The position numbers and the translations under genes were made by a program. From UMGS172 sp045649545 (GTDB taxonomy: Bacteria; Bacillota; Clostridia; Oscillospirales; Acutalibacteraceae): a stretch of 59,517 nt of DNA. This document shows positions 16,302 to 24,954 of the stretch, one piece after another. The notes under the pieces are model-generated. The model worked only from the letters and a program-made list of their open reading frames with translations. It was not told the DNA's origin and made no database searches. How positions within the stretch are numbered: position 1 is the stretch's first letter; the number at the start of each line of letters is the position of its first letter. The stretch is from NCBI GenBank assembly GCA_045649545.1, contig JAZRQE010000047.1, positions 1 through 59,517 on the forward strand. Reading direction: 5' to 3'.

Positions 16302-18167
16302 TTAATTGTTAGTTCGCTTATAGGTTGGGACAATTTCAGCAACTATATCCTTCATATCCTCAACTTCATTCTTGTATGCTTCTTCAAGACGGTCAAGTTG
16401 TTTTTTAAACAACTCATCATCCATTTCGATTGGTTTGCCGATATGAATGAGTTTATTTTCAGTCTCTTGTAAGCCTTCTTCATCCATTAAAAGCTCTTCA
16501 TACAGTTTTTCGCCCGGACGCAATCCTGTAAACTTAATTTTAATATCGTAATCAGGTTCAAGTCCTGAAAGGCGAATAAGATTACGTGCCATATCAGCAA
16601 TCTTTACAGGCTGTCCCATATCAAGAACATAGATTTCTCCGCCTTTAGCATAGTATCCTGCCTGCAGAACTAAAGAAACTGCTTCAGGAATTGTCATAAA
16701 GAAACGAGTGATATTAGGATGTGTAACGGTAACCGGGCCGCCCTCGGCAATTTGTTTTTCAAACAGGGGAATAACACTGCCGTTACTGCCTAAAACGTTA
16801 CCAAAACGAACTGCGACAAATTCTGTGTTTTTAGATTCGCGGTTCATCATTTGAACAACCATTTCACAAAGACGTTTGGAAGCACCCATAATATTTGTGG
16901 GATTTACAGCCTTATCGGTAGAAATTAATACAAATTTCTTAACACCGTGCTGAACAGCTGCTTTAGCCATCTTGTATGTGCCGAAAACATTATTCTTGAT
17001 TGCCTCATTCGGGCTGTCTTCCATCAACGGGACGTGTTTATGAGCTGCAGCGTGGAAAACGATATCAGGTTTGTATTTGCCCAAAACCTTATCAAGACGT
17101 GCGGTATTACGCACAGAACCAATAAGTACAACTAAATTAAGCTCAGGATACTTCTTTTTAAGCTCTTGTTGGATTTCATAAGCGTTGTTTTCGTAAATAT
17201 CAAATATAATTAATGTTTTAGGATTACTCAAAGCAATTTGGCGGCATAACTCACTACCGATAGAACCGCCACCGCCGGTAACCATAACCGTCTTATTTGA
17301 AATGTATTTATAGATTTCTTCAAGATTTACCTGTATGGCATCTCTTCCTAAAAGGTCCTGAATTTGAACCTTTCTTAATTTGTTTGCACTAACTTGTCCG
17401 TTAACCAATTGATAAATTCCGGGTACTATTTCAACTTTGCATCCTGTTTCACAGCAAATATCAAGAATTTGCTTCCTCGTTTTTCCCGAAGCACTGGGAA
17501 TTGCATATATAATTTTATCAACACTGTACTTATTTGCTGCTTGAGTTATACAGTCGCGACCCCCAACAATAGGTACACCGCCTAAAATACATCCTTTTTT
17601 CTCAGGATTATCGTCAATAAAGCAAACGACCTTTGCGTTGAGTTTGTCACTTTCGTGATACTCTCTGATTAACATTCTGCCTGCGTATCCGGCACCGATA
17701 ACCATAATTCTCTCGGCTGTTGCTTTATCCGAACTTTTCACAAATAAATGTGATATTCCTAAATATATTCTTTTTGAAAATCTTATTACTACAGTAGAGA
17801 TTAAGCTGAAAGTCCAACCTAAAATGTAATAAGAACGGGGCATGTTATAATCAAAAATTATAACTGAAATTGCACCGACTACAGCCAGAATTCCGTAAGC
17901 GGCAAATATTCTGAACAAATCATCCTGGTCGGCAAAGCTTAAAATATTACGGTACAATTTAAGTAAAATAAATGTAATAAAACATGCTAAAAACCAAAAC
18001 GGTATTGTATTAAAGTAAGTTTCAAGATATATTACAGGGATGGCAGACAAATTTAAATCATGTCTAAGCCAAAGTGCAATAAAGAATGAGCCGCAAATAA
18101 ATATTGCATCCAGTACAGCAAGAATTACCATAATATTAAATCGTGTTCTGGTTGATTGTGATGGCAT
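16302..18167 (-). CDS. Membrane nucleotide-sugar 4,6-dehydratase (PglF/CapD/WbpM type)
   Basis: 621 aa. Four N-terminal membrane helices (about 12-125), a first Rossmann fold (VIGAGYAG, 157-163), then the catalytic NAD-binding short-chain domain (VTGGGGSIGSE, 296-306). The active site is STDKAVNP (416-423) with M427-x3-K431 replacing the usual Y-x3-K, as known in UDP-GlcNAc 4,6-dehydratases of the PglF/WbpM type. It should convert UDP-GlcNAc to the 4-keto-6-deoxy sugar in the cytoplasm. Third gene of a cassette with an aminotransferase and a phosphoglycosyl transferase, which matches this role. Confidence 0.88.
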   Translation of the reverse strand: MPSQSTRTRFNIMVILAVLDAIFICGSFFIALWLRHDLNLSAIPVIYLETYFNTIPFWFLACFITFILLKLYRNILSFADQDDLFRIFAAYGILAVVGAISVIIFDYNMPRSYYILGWTFSLISTVVIRFSKRIYLGISHLFVKSSDKATAERIMVIGAGYAGRMLIREYHESDKLNAKVVCFIDDNPEKKGCILGGVPIVGGRDCITQAANKYSVDKIIYAIPSASGKTRKQILDICCETGCKVEIVPGIYQLVNGQVSANKLRKVQIQDLLGRDAIQVNLEEIYKYISNKTVMVTGGGGSIGSELCRQIALSNPKTLIIFDIYENNAYEIQQELKKKYPELNLVVLIGSVRNTARLDKVLGKYKPDIVFHAAAHKHVPLMEDSPNEAIKNNVFGTYKMAKAAVQHGVKKFVLISTDKAVNPTNIMGASKRLCEMVVQMMNRESKNTEFVAVRFGNVLGSNGSVIPLFEKQIAEGGPVTVTHPNITRFFMTIPEAVSLVLQAGYYAKGGEIYVLDMGQPVKIADMARNLIRLSGLEPDYDIKIKFTGLRPGEKLYEELLMDEEGLQETENKLIHIGKPIEMDDELFKKQLDRLEEAYKNEVEDMKDIVAEIVPTYKRTNN

Positions 18168-18193
18168 ATTGATTTTCCCTTTCTAAAATTAAT

Positions 18194-18895
18194 TTATTCT
18201 GTGTATTCTTTGCCCAACATAGCTGCAACTGTCATAAACATAATTTTTATGTCTTTAAAAAAGCCAAATTCAAGTAATCCATCAAAATTATACCTCATTT
18301 TAGCCGGCAAAATTTCGTTGATGTAAGTACTGTCAGCGTCTTCAGCTGAATCAAGAAGTTCGTTCTCATCTTTGTAGTAAATACTTGTTTTAGAGGTTAT
18401 ACCGGCAGGAAGTAGTAAGGTTGCTAACATTTCATCGGTATAATGTTCAACATATTTTGGAACTTCGGGACGTACACCAACAAATGTCATAGTGCCTCTA
18501 AACACATCAATTAATTGACTTATCTCGTCTAAACGGCATTTTCTTAAAAACGCACCAACTTTGGTTATTCTTGCATCGTTGCTGACGGTGACTTGTGTCC
18601 CTAATCTATCTGCATTTTGAACCATTGTTCTGAATTTAAAAATTTTAAATTCTTTTCCGTAGGTAGTAACACGGGTTTGGCGATAAAATACAGGACCCTT
18701 GGAATCCAATTTAATAATAATCGCCAACACGATAAAAACCGGACATAATATTATAAGCATAAGTGCCGAAAGAACAATATCAAAAACACGTTTAAAGAAA
18801 AGAGAGAATTGCTTTTCTTTAAGTGAATCATAATACTTTCTCACGGCATCATTTTTAAAACATTCAGGGAGGTTGTCCCATTTTTTTAACATCAT
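18194..18895 (-). CDS. Phosphoglycosyl transferase (PglC/WcaJ family)
   Basis: Transfers a sugar-1-phosphate from a UDP-sugar to undecaprenyl phosphate, the first membrane step of glycan assembly. 233 aa with one membrane hairpin (about 41-62) followed by the core FYRQTRVTTYGKEFKIFKFRTM, then DEISQLIDVFRGTMTFVGVRPE. The start overlaps the upstream aminotransferase stop by ATGA (a second ATG follows at once), so both are co-translated. Length is near the minimal PglC form rather than the long WcaJ form. Confidence 0.88.
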   Translation of the reverse strand: MMLKKWDNLPECFKNDAVRKYYDSLKEKQFSLFFKRVFDIVLSALMLIILCPVFIVLAIIIKLDSKGPVFYRQTRVTTYGKEFKIFKFRTMVQNADRLGTQVTVSNDARITKVGAFLRKCRLDEISQLIDVFRGTMTFVGVRPEVPKYVEHYTDEMLATLLLPAGITSKTSIYYKDENELLDSAEDADSTYINEILPAKMRYNFDGLLEFGFFKDIKIMFMTVAAMLGKEYTE

Positions 18896-20097
18896 TTTAT
18901 ATACTCACCGACTATCGCAATGTAGGTATCAATAACATAGTCAACCTGTTCGTCTGTAAGAAGTGTGTGCAAGGGGAGTGTGATTTCATTTTCAAAGAAT
19001 TTATAAGAATTAGGATAATTATTAATATCAAAACCTAAATTCTTGTATGCGGTGTGCATGGGTAAAGGCTTGTAATGTACATTGCACGAAATGCCTTTTT
19101 CAGCCATTTTAATAATAATTTCGTTACGCTGTTCAGCGTTTATATTAGGCACACGTGTAATATAAAGATGATAGCAGGATGTATATTTATCGCTAAAATG
19201 GGGGAGTGTGTAAATTCCTGCTGCTTTGAAGGCATTTTCATATTTTTCGGCAATTTCACAGCGTCTTTTGAGCATATTTTCATATCTGCTTAATTGGCCC
19301 AAACCTAAAGCACCCATAATATCGGTCATATTAAACTTATAATGTGTACCGATAATATCATATTCCCAAGAGCCAAGCTTTGATTTAGTTAACGCATCTT
19401 TTGATTGGCCGTGCAAACTCAATAATTGGAATCTATGATAGATTTCTTCATTATCGAATCCCGGAATATTGTTCCAGGTTACAGCACCGCCTTCGGCAGT
19501 TGTTAAATTCTTTACTGCATGGAAAGAAAAGGATGAAAAATCTGCAATACTTCCTGTGCGTTTGCCGTAACGTATAGCACCAAGAGAATGAGCAGTATCA
19601 GCCATAACAGCAATTCTGCCGATAGCCTTTTGCAAATCATTGTTAGGTTTAAACAAATTTGCTTTACGTTTTACTACATCGTAAATTCTTTCATAATCGC
19701 AGGGTATACCGCCTATATCAATAGGTATAATTGCTTTTGTGTTTTCATTAATAGCGTTTTCAAGCTGTTGATAATCCATCTCGAAGCTATCGGGAGCAGT
19801 ATCGATTAAAACCAACTTTGCACCAACATGACAAACTATTGAAGCAGATGCAGTGTAGGTATATGCACTTGTAATAACCTCGTCACCGGGGCCAATTCCT
19901 AAAAGCCTCAAAGCCAATTCGGCACAGGCAGTTTGTGAACTTAAGCAGACACATTTCTCTGTACCAACAAATTCGGCTAATTTTTTTTCAAGAAGTTTTA
20001 CTTTGGGTCCGGTGGTAATCCAACCGGAACGCAATACCTCAACAACTTCATTAATTTCAACATCTGTTATATCAGGTGGAGAAAAAGGAATGTTCAT
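18892..20097 (-). CDS. DegT/DnrJ/EryC1 sugar aminotransferase
   Basis: PLP-dependent aminotransferase that aminates a 4-keto nucleotide sugar, 401 aa. The PLP lysine is K196 in FHAVKNLTTAEGG; GDEVITSAYTYTASA (71-85) and VMADTAHSLGA (164-173) are family motifs. With the dehydratase two genes downstream it should give UDP-4-amino-4,6-dideoxy-GlcNAc or its epimer (PglE-like). No acetyltransferase (PglD) is in the cassette, so N-acetylation would have to come from elsewhere. First gene of the minus-strand operon. Confidence 0.88.
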   Translation of the reverse strand: MNIPFSPPDITDVEINEVVEVLRSGWITTGPKVKLLEKKLAEFVGTEKCVCLSSQTACAELALRLLGIGPGDEVITSAYTYTASASIVCHVGAKLVLIDTAPDSFEMDYQQLENAINENTKAIIPIDIGGIPCDYERIYDVVKRKANLFKPNNDLQKAIGRIAVMADTAHSLGAIRYGKRTGSIADFSSFSFHAVKNLTTAEGGAVTWNNIPGFDNEEIYHRFQLLSLHGQSKDALTKSKLGSWEYDIIGTHYKFNMTDIMGALGLGQLSRYENMLKRRCEIAEKYENAFKAAGIYTLPHFSDKYTSCYHLYITRVPNINAEQRNEIIIKMAEKGISCNVHYKPLPMHTAYKNLGFDINNYPNSYKFFENEITLPLHTLLTDEQVDYVIDTYIAIVGEYIK

Positions 20098-20157
20098 TTT
20101 GCACTATCTCCTCAATAAAATCACAAAAGTTAACACATACTATATATTAGTTCTCAT

Positions 20158-20186
20158 ATTATAGCATATATTGTTTACAAAATCAA
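20158..20186 (-). promoter_or_regulatory. Promoter of the glycan cassette
   Basis: Minus strand TTGATT (20186-20181), 17-base spacer, TATAAT (20163-20158), about 60 bp upstream of the aminotransferase start. Confidence 0.75.
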
Positions 20187-20356
20187 CAACATATGACAAA
20201 AAAAGTAATTAATTACACAATATTTACACTATATAAATTAATTGTTTACAATATTATGTTTTGCAAAAAATAGCAAGAGTAATAATGGTACTTGTTGTGA
20301 TTTTATAACTAATTAGATTGTTTGATTTTAAATATCAAATTTTTTAAAAAAAGTTC
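20187..20356. other. AT-rich spacer between glycan cassette and tRNA-Gln
   Basis: No gene. The only structure I see is a small AT-rich inverted repeat TTTGAT-N7-ATCAAA (20321-20339) just before the tRNA promoter; its meaning is unclear. Confidence 0.5.
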
Positions 20357-20384
20357 TTGACTTTTAGAAAAATTAGGTTATAAT
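20357..20384 (+). promoter_or_regulatory. Promoter of tRNA-Gln
   Basis: TTGACT (20357-20362), 16-base spacer, TATAAT (20379-20384), 12 bases before the tRNA. Confidence 0.85.
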
Positions 20385-20396
20385 AGTCATTGCCGT

Positions 20397-20470
20397 TGAG
20401 GAATAGTGTAACGGAAGCACGACAGACTCTGACTCTGCTTGTTGGGGTTCGAATCCCTATTCCTCAGCCA
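20397..20470 (+). tRNA. tRNA-Gln (anticodon CTG)
   Basis: Acceptor TGAGGAA/TTCCTCA, D-stem GTGT/GCAC, anticodon loop CTCTGAC, T-loop TTCGAAT, discriminator G and encoded CCA. The first anticodon-stem pair is an A-C mismatch. Reads CAG codons. The last 19 bases plus one downstream base are repeated at 20651-20670. Confidence 0.92.
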
Positions 20471-20514
20471 AATAAAATAAAAGCACGTCCGCAAGGATGT
20501 GCTTTTATTTTATT
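20471..20514. terminator. Terminator after tRNA-Gln
   Basis: A 20-bp stem with one G-U pair and a GCAA tetraloop (AATAAAATAAAAGCACGTCC against GGATGTGCTTTTATTTTATT), usable on both strands. Confidence 0.88.
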
Positions 20515-20528
20515 TCATTAAGCAATTC

Positions 20529-20670
20529 TAGGGATTCGAACAAGGAGGGAGAAAGCCTTTAGGCTTTCGGAAGAAAACAGTCCGGTGGACTGTTTTCGCC
20601 GACGTGGGCAACGAGCGGTAGCGAGGCGATAGATGCGGCAGCACCGTAAAAATCCCTATTCCTCAGCCAA
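20529..20670. repeat. tRNA-derived short element (possible miniature mobile element)
   Basis: A 142-bp GC-richer segment after tRNA-Gln. Its right end, 20651-20670, is an exact 20-base direct repeat of the tRNA 3' end plus one base (20452-20471). Its left end, TAGGGATTCGAAC (20529-20541), is the exact reverse complement of the T-arm (20447-20459), so the ends form inverted repeats (TAGGGATT/AATCCCTA). Inside are two perfect hairpins: GAAAGCC-TTTA-GGCTTTC (20551-20568) and an 11-bp stem GAAAACAGTCC-GGT-GGACTGTTTTC (20573-20597). No ORF. I have an unverified impression that such tails occur after tRNAs in related genomes. Confidence 0.7.
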
Positions 20671-20674
20671 TATA

Positions 20675-20704
20675 AGAGAGACACTTTTTGGTGTCTCTCT
20701 TTTT
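20675..20704 (+). terminator. Terminator beyond the tRNA-derived element
   Basis: AGAGAGACAC, loop TTTTTG, GTGTCTCTCT followed by a T run. Confidence 0.85.
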
Positions 20705-20705
20705 C

Positions 20706-20916
20706 GTTATGTTGTCAACCTGAGTTTCGTAAGGGCTTCTACCGTAAAAAAACAGTATATCTTGTAACTTTATAAATTCCGGCGCTATTTATCACAAATA
20801 ATATCAGTAGAATTGGACTCTACTATCTAGAGAGTGACGTTTTAGAAAGGTAGATGGACAACTGAATGATTAAATGCTACTCTATTGGGCGAGACAGAAA
20901 GGCAGGTTCATCATTT
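20706..20916 (+). other. Region upstream of degV
   Basis: About 210 bases without a gene. A short inverted repeat AGTAGA-N7-TCTACT (20806-20824) is present; no convincing -35/-10 pair is seen. An in-frame ATG at 20866 exists but is not the likely degV start. Confidence 0.5.
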
Positions 20917-21750
20917 ATGAGAAAAATTAAAATTGTTGCGGATTCGTCCGCAAATCTTCTGGAATTAAGTAATGTTTCTTTTGCATCAGTTCCTCTTAAA
21001 ATCATTACTAATGAACGCGAATTTGTGGACGATGCAAATTTGGATGTGGAGGGTATGGTAAAATGGTTTGACTCCTATAAAGACAAATCAAAAACATCCT
21101 GCCCGAATCCTTTGGATTGGATGAATGCTTTTGACGATGCAGATGAGGTTTATTGCGTAACGATTACAAGCGGGCTCTCAGGGAGTTATAATGCAGCATG
21201 TATTGCAAAAGAAATGTATGAAGAAAAGTATAATAAGCGTGTTTGTGTAATTGACTCTTTATCTGCAGGACCTGAACTCGTGTTGATTGTAGAAAAATTA
21301 GAGGAATATATTGAGCAGAATTTATCCTTTGAAGAAATCTGTGAAAAGATAGAAGAATATAAGCAAAAAACAGGTCTTGTATTTATTTTAGAATCTTTGA
21401 AAAATTTTGCAGCTAATGGCAGAGTATCACCGACTGTTGCAAAAATCGCAGGTGTGTTAGGTATTCGTATTGTAGGTAAGGCAAGTAATGAAGGAACGCT
21501 TGAGCCTACTGACAAGTGTCGTGGCGAATCAAAGTCTATAACTGCTCTTTACAATAATTTGGTTAAGTCAGGTTTATCTCATGGTAAGGTGCGAATTGCT
21601 CATTGCTATAACGAAAACGCGGCTAAAGAATTGGCGCGTTTAATTAACGAAAAACTCCCTAAAGTCGATGTAGCGATACACACATGCTTAGGTCTTTGTA
21701 GCTACTATGCAGAAAAAGGCGGTATGTTGGTTGGCTTTGAGAAATTTTAA
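20917..21750 (+). CDS. DegV family fatty-acid-binding protein
   Basis: 277 aa. N-terminal IKIVADSSANL, the GLSGSYNAA stretch and the central FILESLKNFAANGRVSPTVAKIAGVLGIR are typical of DegV/FakB proteins, which hold a fatty acid for phosphorylation by FakA. Start 20917 gives the family N-terminus MRKIKIVADSS; the ATG at 20866 adds 17 residues unlike the family. FakA is not in the window. Whether it acts in fatty-acid uptake here is inference from the family. Confidence 0.85.
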   Translation: MRKIKIVADSSANLLELSNVSFASVPLKIITNEREFVDDANLDVEGMVKWFDSYKDKSKTSCPNPLDWMNAFDDADEVYCVTITSGLSGSYNAACIAKEMYEEKYNKRVCVIDSLSAGPELVLIVEKLEEYIEQNLSFEEICEKIEEYKQKTGLVFILESLKNFAANGRVSPTVAKIAGVLGIRIVGKASNEGTLEPTDKCRGESKSITALYNNLVKSGLSHGKVRIAHCYNENAAKELARLINEKLPKVDVAIHTCLGLCSYYAEKGGMLVGFEKF

Positions 21751-21813
21751 AGAAATAAAAATTTATTAGATATTATGCATTATTTATTTGTTGTAAATTT
21801 ATCATTTTATCTC

Positions 21814-21842
21814 TTGCTTTTAAAATTATTATGTGTTAAGAT
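21814..21842 (+). promoter_or_regulatory. Promoter of the isomerase-like gene
   Basis: TTGCTT (21814-21819), 17-base spacer, TAAGAT (21837-21842) with TGT just before it as an extended -10; the gene starts 40 bases downstream after GGAGG. Confidence 0.6.
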
Positions 21843-21881
21843 ATTTTTGTAAAAATTTTCATTTTATGGAGGTTTACGAAT

Positions 21882-23303
21882 ATGTTAGTAAATACAAAAG
21901 CAAGAATCGGTGTGTTTTCTATCGCTCTCGGTGCTTATTTACCGCAGTTTCCGTCATTAGTGCCGGAATTTGAGGCTCAGTATGAAGCATTTAAGAAAAC
22001 ATTGCCGGACACAGTTGAAATTATTGACGGCGGTTTAGTTACAACTAAAGAGCAGTCTATGGCAGCAGGTGACAAGTTCCGTGCCGCTGACGTTGATTTA
22101 GTATTTTTACAGATGCTTACATACGCTACTTCTTACAACGTTTTGCCTGCAATCCGTGACCTTGATGTACCGGTTGTAATCGTAAATGTTCAGAAGTTGA
22201 AGGCTCCTGATTATTCTAATACCGATATTCCTAAATGGCTTGGCGAGTTGTATGCTTGCGGTGCTGTCGGTGAGGCTGTTGCTGACCTTGAGCGTGCCGG
22301 CAAGCGTCACGCTGTTATTACCGGTGTTGTAGAGGGTGGAGACCCGTATGTAGCCGCTGAAATTGAGGATTGGTGCCGTGCTGCACAGGTTCGCAGACGT
22401 TTCAGAGATACCAATATTGCTCAAATTGGCAGACCGTACCCCGGTATGATGGATTTGTATATTGACGAAACCAACCTTTATAACAGAATGTTCCTTTACA
22501 CCAAGCAATTTGACTGGGAAAAAATGTGGGCTATTGCCGATAATATTGACGATGAGGCAGCTATCCGTGCTAAAGCCGAGGATATCCTTAATACATTTGA
22601 TATTGAGGGCGGTGCTACTGTTGAAACCGTTTGGGAAATGGCAAAATATGTTGTTGCATTTGAGCAGTGGGTTAAGGATGAGCAGTTAGGCTTCGTTGCT
22701 TCTCACTATGACGGTTATGCTACAGGTAAAGCTGGAGTGCTTGACTCTATGCTTATTCCCGCGTTCTCAATGTTAATCAAACAGGGAACTGCTTGTGCTG
22801 TTGAAGGCGATATGAAGGTTGCAATGGCAATGAGCATTCTTAAGACAATTTCGGGTACCGGTCAGCTTTCCGAAATGTATTCAATTGATTTTAATGAGGA
22901 TATCTGCATTATCGGTCACTCCGGTTCAGGTGATGCTGATATTTCAACCGCCAAGAAGCCGACAATGAAGATTGTTCCGGTATTCCACGGCAAGACTGGT
23001 GGCGGTTATTTGACACAGTTCTATCCGCCGGTTGGCGAGATTACATATCTTGCTATTACTCAGGATAAGGACGGAAACTTCAAATTTGTTGTTGCAGAGG
23101 GTGTTAACGAGGAAGGTCCTATCTTCACATTCGGTGACACTAATATGCGTACACGATTTACTTGCGGTGCAAGAGAATTCTGCAACCGTTGGAGTGAGGC
23201 AGGTCCTACTCACCATATGGCAGCCGCTTGCGGCAGACATATTGATACAATCTTGAAAGTCGCAAAGATTTTCAACATTCCATGCGAGATTGTTACAAGA
23301 TAA
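21882..23303 (+). CDS. L-arabinose/L-fucose isomerase family protein
   Basis: 473 aa, close to AraA length (about 500). Overall layout follows the arabinose-isomerase fold: N-terminal substrate domains, IIGHSGSGDAD in the middle and a C-terminal THHMAAACGRH near residue 450, where AraA has its metal-binding histidine. Conservation to true AraA looks weak, and there is no arabinose operon around it (neighbours are degV and pyruvate kinase). I therefore call it family-level only; substrate may be another aldose or it may be non-catalytic. Ends at a strong terminator. Confidence 0.65.
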   Translation: MLVNTKARIGVFSIALGAYLPQFPSLVPEFEAQYEAFKKTLPDTVEIIDGGLVTTKEQSMAAGDKFRAADVDLVFLQMLTYATSYNVLPAIRDLDVPVVIVNVQKLKAPDYSNTDIPKWLGELYACGAVGEAVADLERAGKRHAVITGVVEGGDPYVAAEIEDWCRAAQVRRRFRDTNIAQIGRPYPGMMDLYIDETNLYNRMFLYTKQFDWEKMWAIADNIDDEAAIRAKAEDILNTFDIEGGATVETVWEMAKYVVAFEQWVKDEQLGFVASHYDGYATGKAGVLDSMLIPAFSMLIKQGTACAVEGDMKVAMAMSILKTISGTGQLSEMYSIDFNEDICIIGHSGSGDADISTAKKPTMKIVPVFHGKTGGGYLTQFYPPVGEITYLAITQDKDGNFKFVVAEGVNEEGPIFTFGDTNMRTRFTCGAREFCNRWSEAGPTHHMAAACGRHIDTILKVAKIFNIPCEIVTR

Positions 23304-23313
23304 TAGAAAAATT

Positions 23314-23341
23314 AAAGCACCGCGTTTGCGGTGCTTTTTTT
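23314..23341 (+). terminator. Terminator after the isomerase-like gene
   Basis: AAAGCACCGC, loop GTTT, GCGGTGCTTT followed by T4. Confidence 0.92.
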
Positions 23342-23357
23342 ATGCAATGATGTTAAA

Positions 23358-24770
23358 TTAAACAGTTTCAATTTTAATAATATTTGTGTTTCCTGAAACG
23401 CCGTTGGTCATACCTCCGGTAAGCACAATCTTGTCACCCGGTTGTAAGCCGAATGTTTCAATAGCTTTATTCTTTGCGGTGTAAAACAGAACATCTGTCG
23501 AATCAAAATGCTCACACATAACGGGAGTTACACCCCAAGACATTGCAAGCTTGTACCATGTACGCTCGTTTGTGGTTGCACCTAAAATATCAACAGGGGA
23601 ACGGAAACGGGAAACCATACGTGCGGTAATACCTGAAATTGAGCAAACAGCAATTGTTTTTGCTTCAATATCAATTGCCATACCGCAGGTCGCATGAGAA
23701 ATAGCGTCAATTGTATTCTGAATTCTAAAATCAGTATTTCTGAAACGTTTTGAATAATGAATATTATTTTCAGTGGTTTCGGCAATCCGCGCCATTGTTT
23801 CAACGCATTGTACGGGATATTTTCCGGCGGCGGTTTCTCCCGAAAGCATAATTGCACTTGTACCATCGTAAACGGCGTTTGCAACGTCGGAAATTTCGGC
23901 ACGGGTGGGGCGGGGATTATGAATCATTGATTCTAACATTTCGGTTGCGGTAATAACTCGTTTACCTAAAAGGCGGCATTTTGTAATAATACGTTTTTGA
24001 ATACCAGGTAATTCTTCAAACGGAATTTCAACTCCCATATCACCGCGGCCAATCATGATACCGGAGCATTCAGTACAAATTTCTTCGATATTATCAACAC
24101 CAGACTGATTTTCGATTTTTGCAATCAGGTCAATATCACTCGCACCAATTTCTTTTAGGTAATTTTTAATATCAATTAAATCCTGACGGCAGGATACAAA
24201 TGAACAAGCAATAAAATCTATCCCATTTTGTACGCCGAAAAGAATATCACTCTTGTCTTGTTTGCTTAAATATACCTGCTTTAAAACTTTGTTGGGGAAG
24301 CTCATAGATTTACGGTCAGATAATTCACCGCCAACAACTATTTTTGTTATCACATCGGTATCTGTAGTTTTTATTACTTCAAAAATTAAGAGGCCGTTGT
24401 TAAGTAAGATTTTATCTCCGGCATTTAGGTCATGTGCCAAGCCTTCATAAGTGACAGCGACACGTGTATTATCTCCAATAATGTCCTGAGTGGTAAAAAT
24501 AAACTCGTCACCGTCATTTAAAAACACTTTTCCATTTTTAAATGTTTTAATGCGGTATTCAGGACCTTTTGTATCGAGTAAGAGTGCAATAGGCAAGTTT
24601 AACTCTTTACGCACCTTTTTTAATAAATCTATTTTTTCTTGATGTTGTTCGTGTGTGCCGTGTGAAAAGTTAAGACGGGCAACATTCATACCGGCTTTGC
24701 ACATTGCAGTTAATGTTTTTTCATCACTGCAGGCAGGACCTATTGTGCAAACGATTTTCGTCTTTCTCAT
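23358..24770 (-). CDS. pyk: Pyruvate kinase
   Basis: Last step of glycolysis: phosphoenolpyruvate + ADP to pyruvate + ATP. 470 aa, the short form without the extra C-terminal PEP-utiliser domain found in Bacillus. Motifs: KIVCTIGPACSDEKTL at the start, NVARLNFSHGTHEQH, the active-site IMIGRGDMGVEIPFEELPGIQKRII near residue 240, and TATEMLESMIHNPRPTRAE. Transcribed alone from its own promoter, divergent from the DUF1015 gene. Confidence 0.96.
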   Translation of the reverse strand: MRKTKIVCTIGPACSDEKTLTAMCKAGMNVARLNFSHGTHEQHQEKIDLLKKVRKELNLPIALLLDTKGPEYRIKTFKNGKVFLNDGDEFIFTTQDIIGDNTRVAVTYEGLAHDLNAGDKILLNNGLLIFEVIKTTDTDVITKIVVGGELSDRKSMSFPNKVLKQVYLSKQDKSDILFGVQNGIDFIACSFVSCRQDLIDIKNYLKEIGASDIDLIAKIENQSGVDNIEEICTECSGIMIGRGDMGVEIPFEELPGIQKRIITKCRLLGKRVITATEMLESMIHNPRPTRAEISDVANAVYDGTSAIMLSGETAAGKYPVQCVETMARIAETTENNIHYSKRFRNTDFRIQNTIDAISHATCGMAIDIEAKTIAVCSISGITARMVSRFRSPVDILGATTNERTWYKLAMSWGVTPVMCEHFDSTDVLFYTAKNKAIETFGLQPGDKIVLTGGMTNGVSGNTNIIKIETV

Positions 24771-24822
24771 ATTAAAACCTCTATAAATTGAAATTTAAAA
24801 GAAAATATTATTTACGGCTGTA

Positions 24823-24851
24823 ATTATATACCATTTTACACGGCATTTCAA
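24823..24851 (-). promoter_or_regulatory. Promoter of pyk
   Basis: Minus strand TTGAAA (24851-24846), 17-base spacer, TATAAT (24828-24823). Confidence 0.75.
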
Positions 24852-24874
24852 TACTAAAATTACAGTTGTTTTAA

Positions 24875-24903
24875 TTGACTTTTAATTAAATAATTAGTAT
24901 AAT
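24875..24903 (+). promoter_or_regulatory. Promoter of the DUF1015 gene
   Basis: TTGACT (24875-24880), 17-base spacer, TATAAT (24898-24903). It is back-to-back with the pyk promoter, the two -35 boxes being only 23 bases apart. Confidence 0.82.
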
Positions 24904-24954
24904 TAATTGAATACGTCTTTAATAAATCGTAACTATTATGGAGTGTTGGAAAAT

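Noticed and set aside
20866..20916. Upstream start for the DegV gene
   Set aside because: Adds residues foreign to the family; the ATG at 20917 gives the normal N-terminus.
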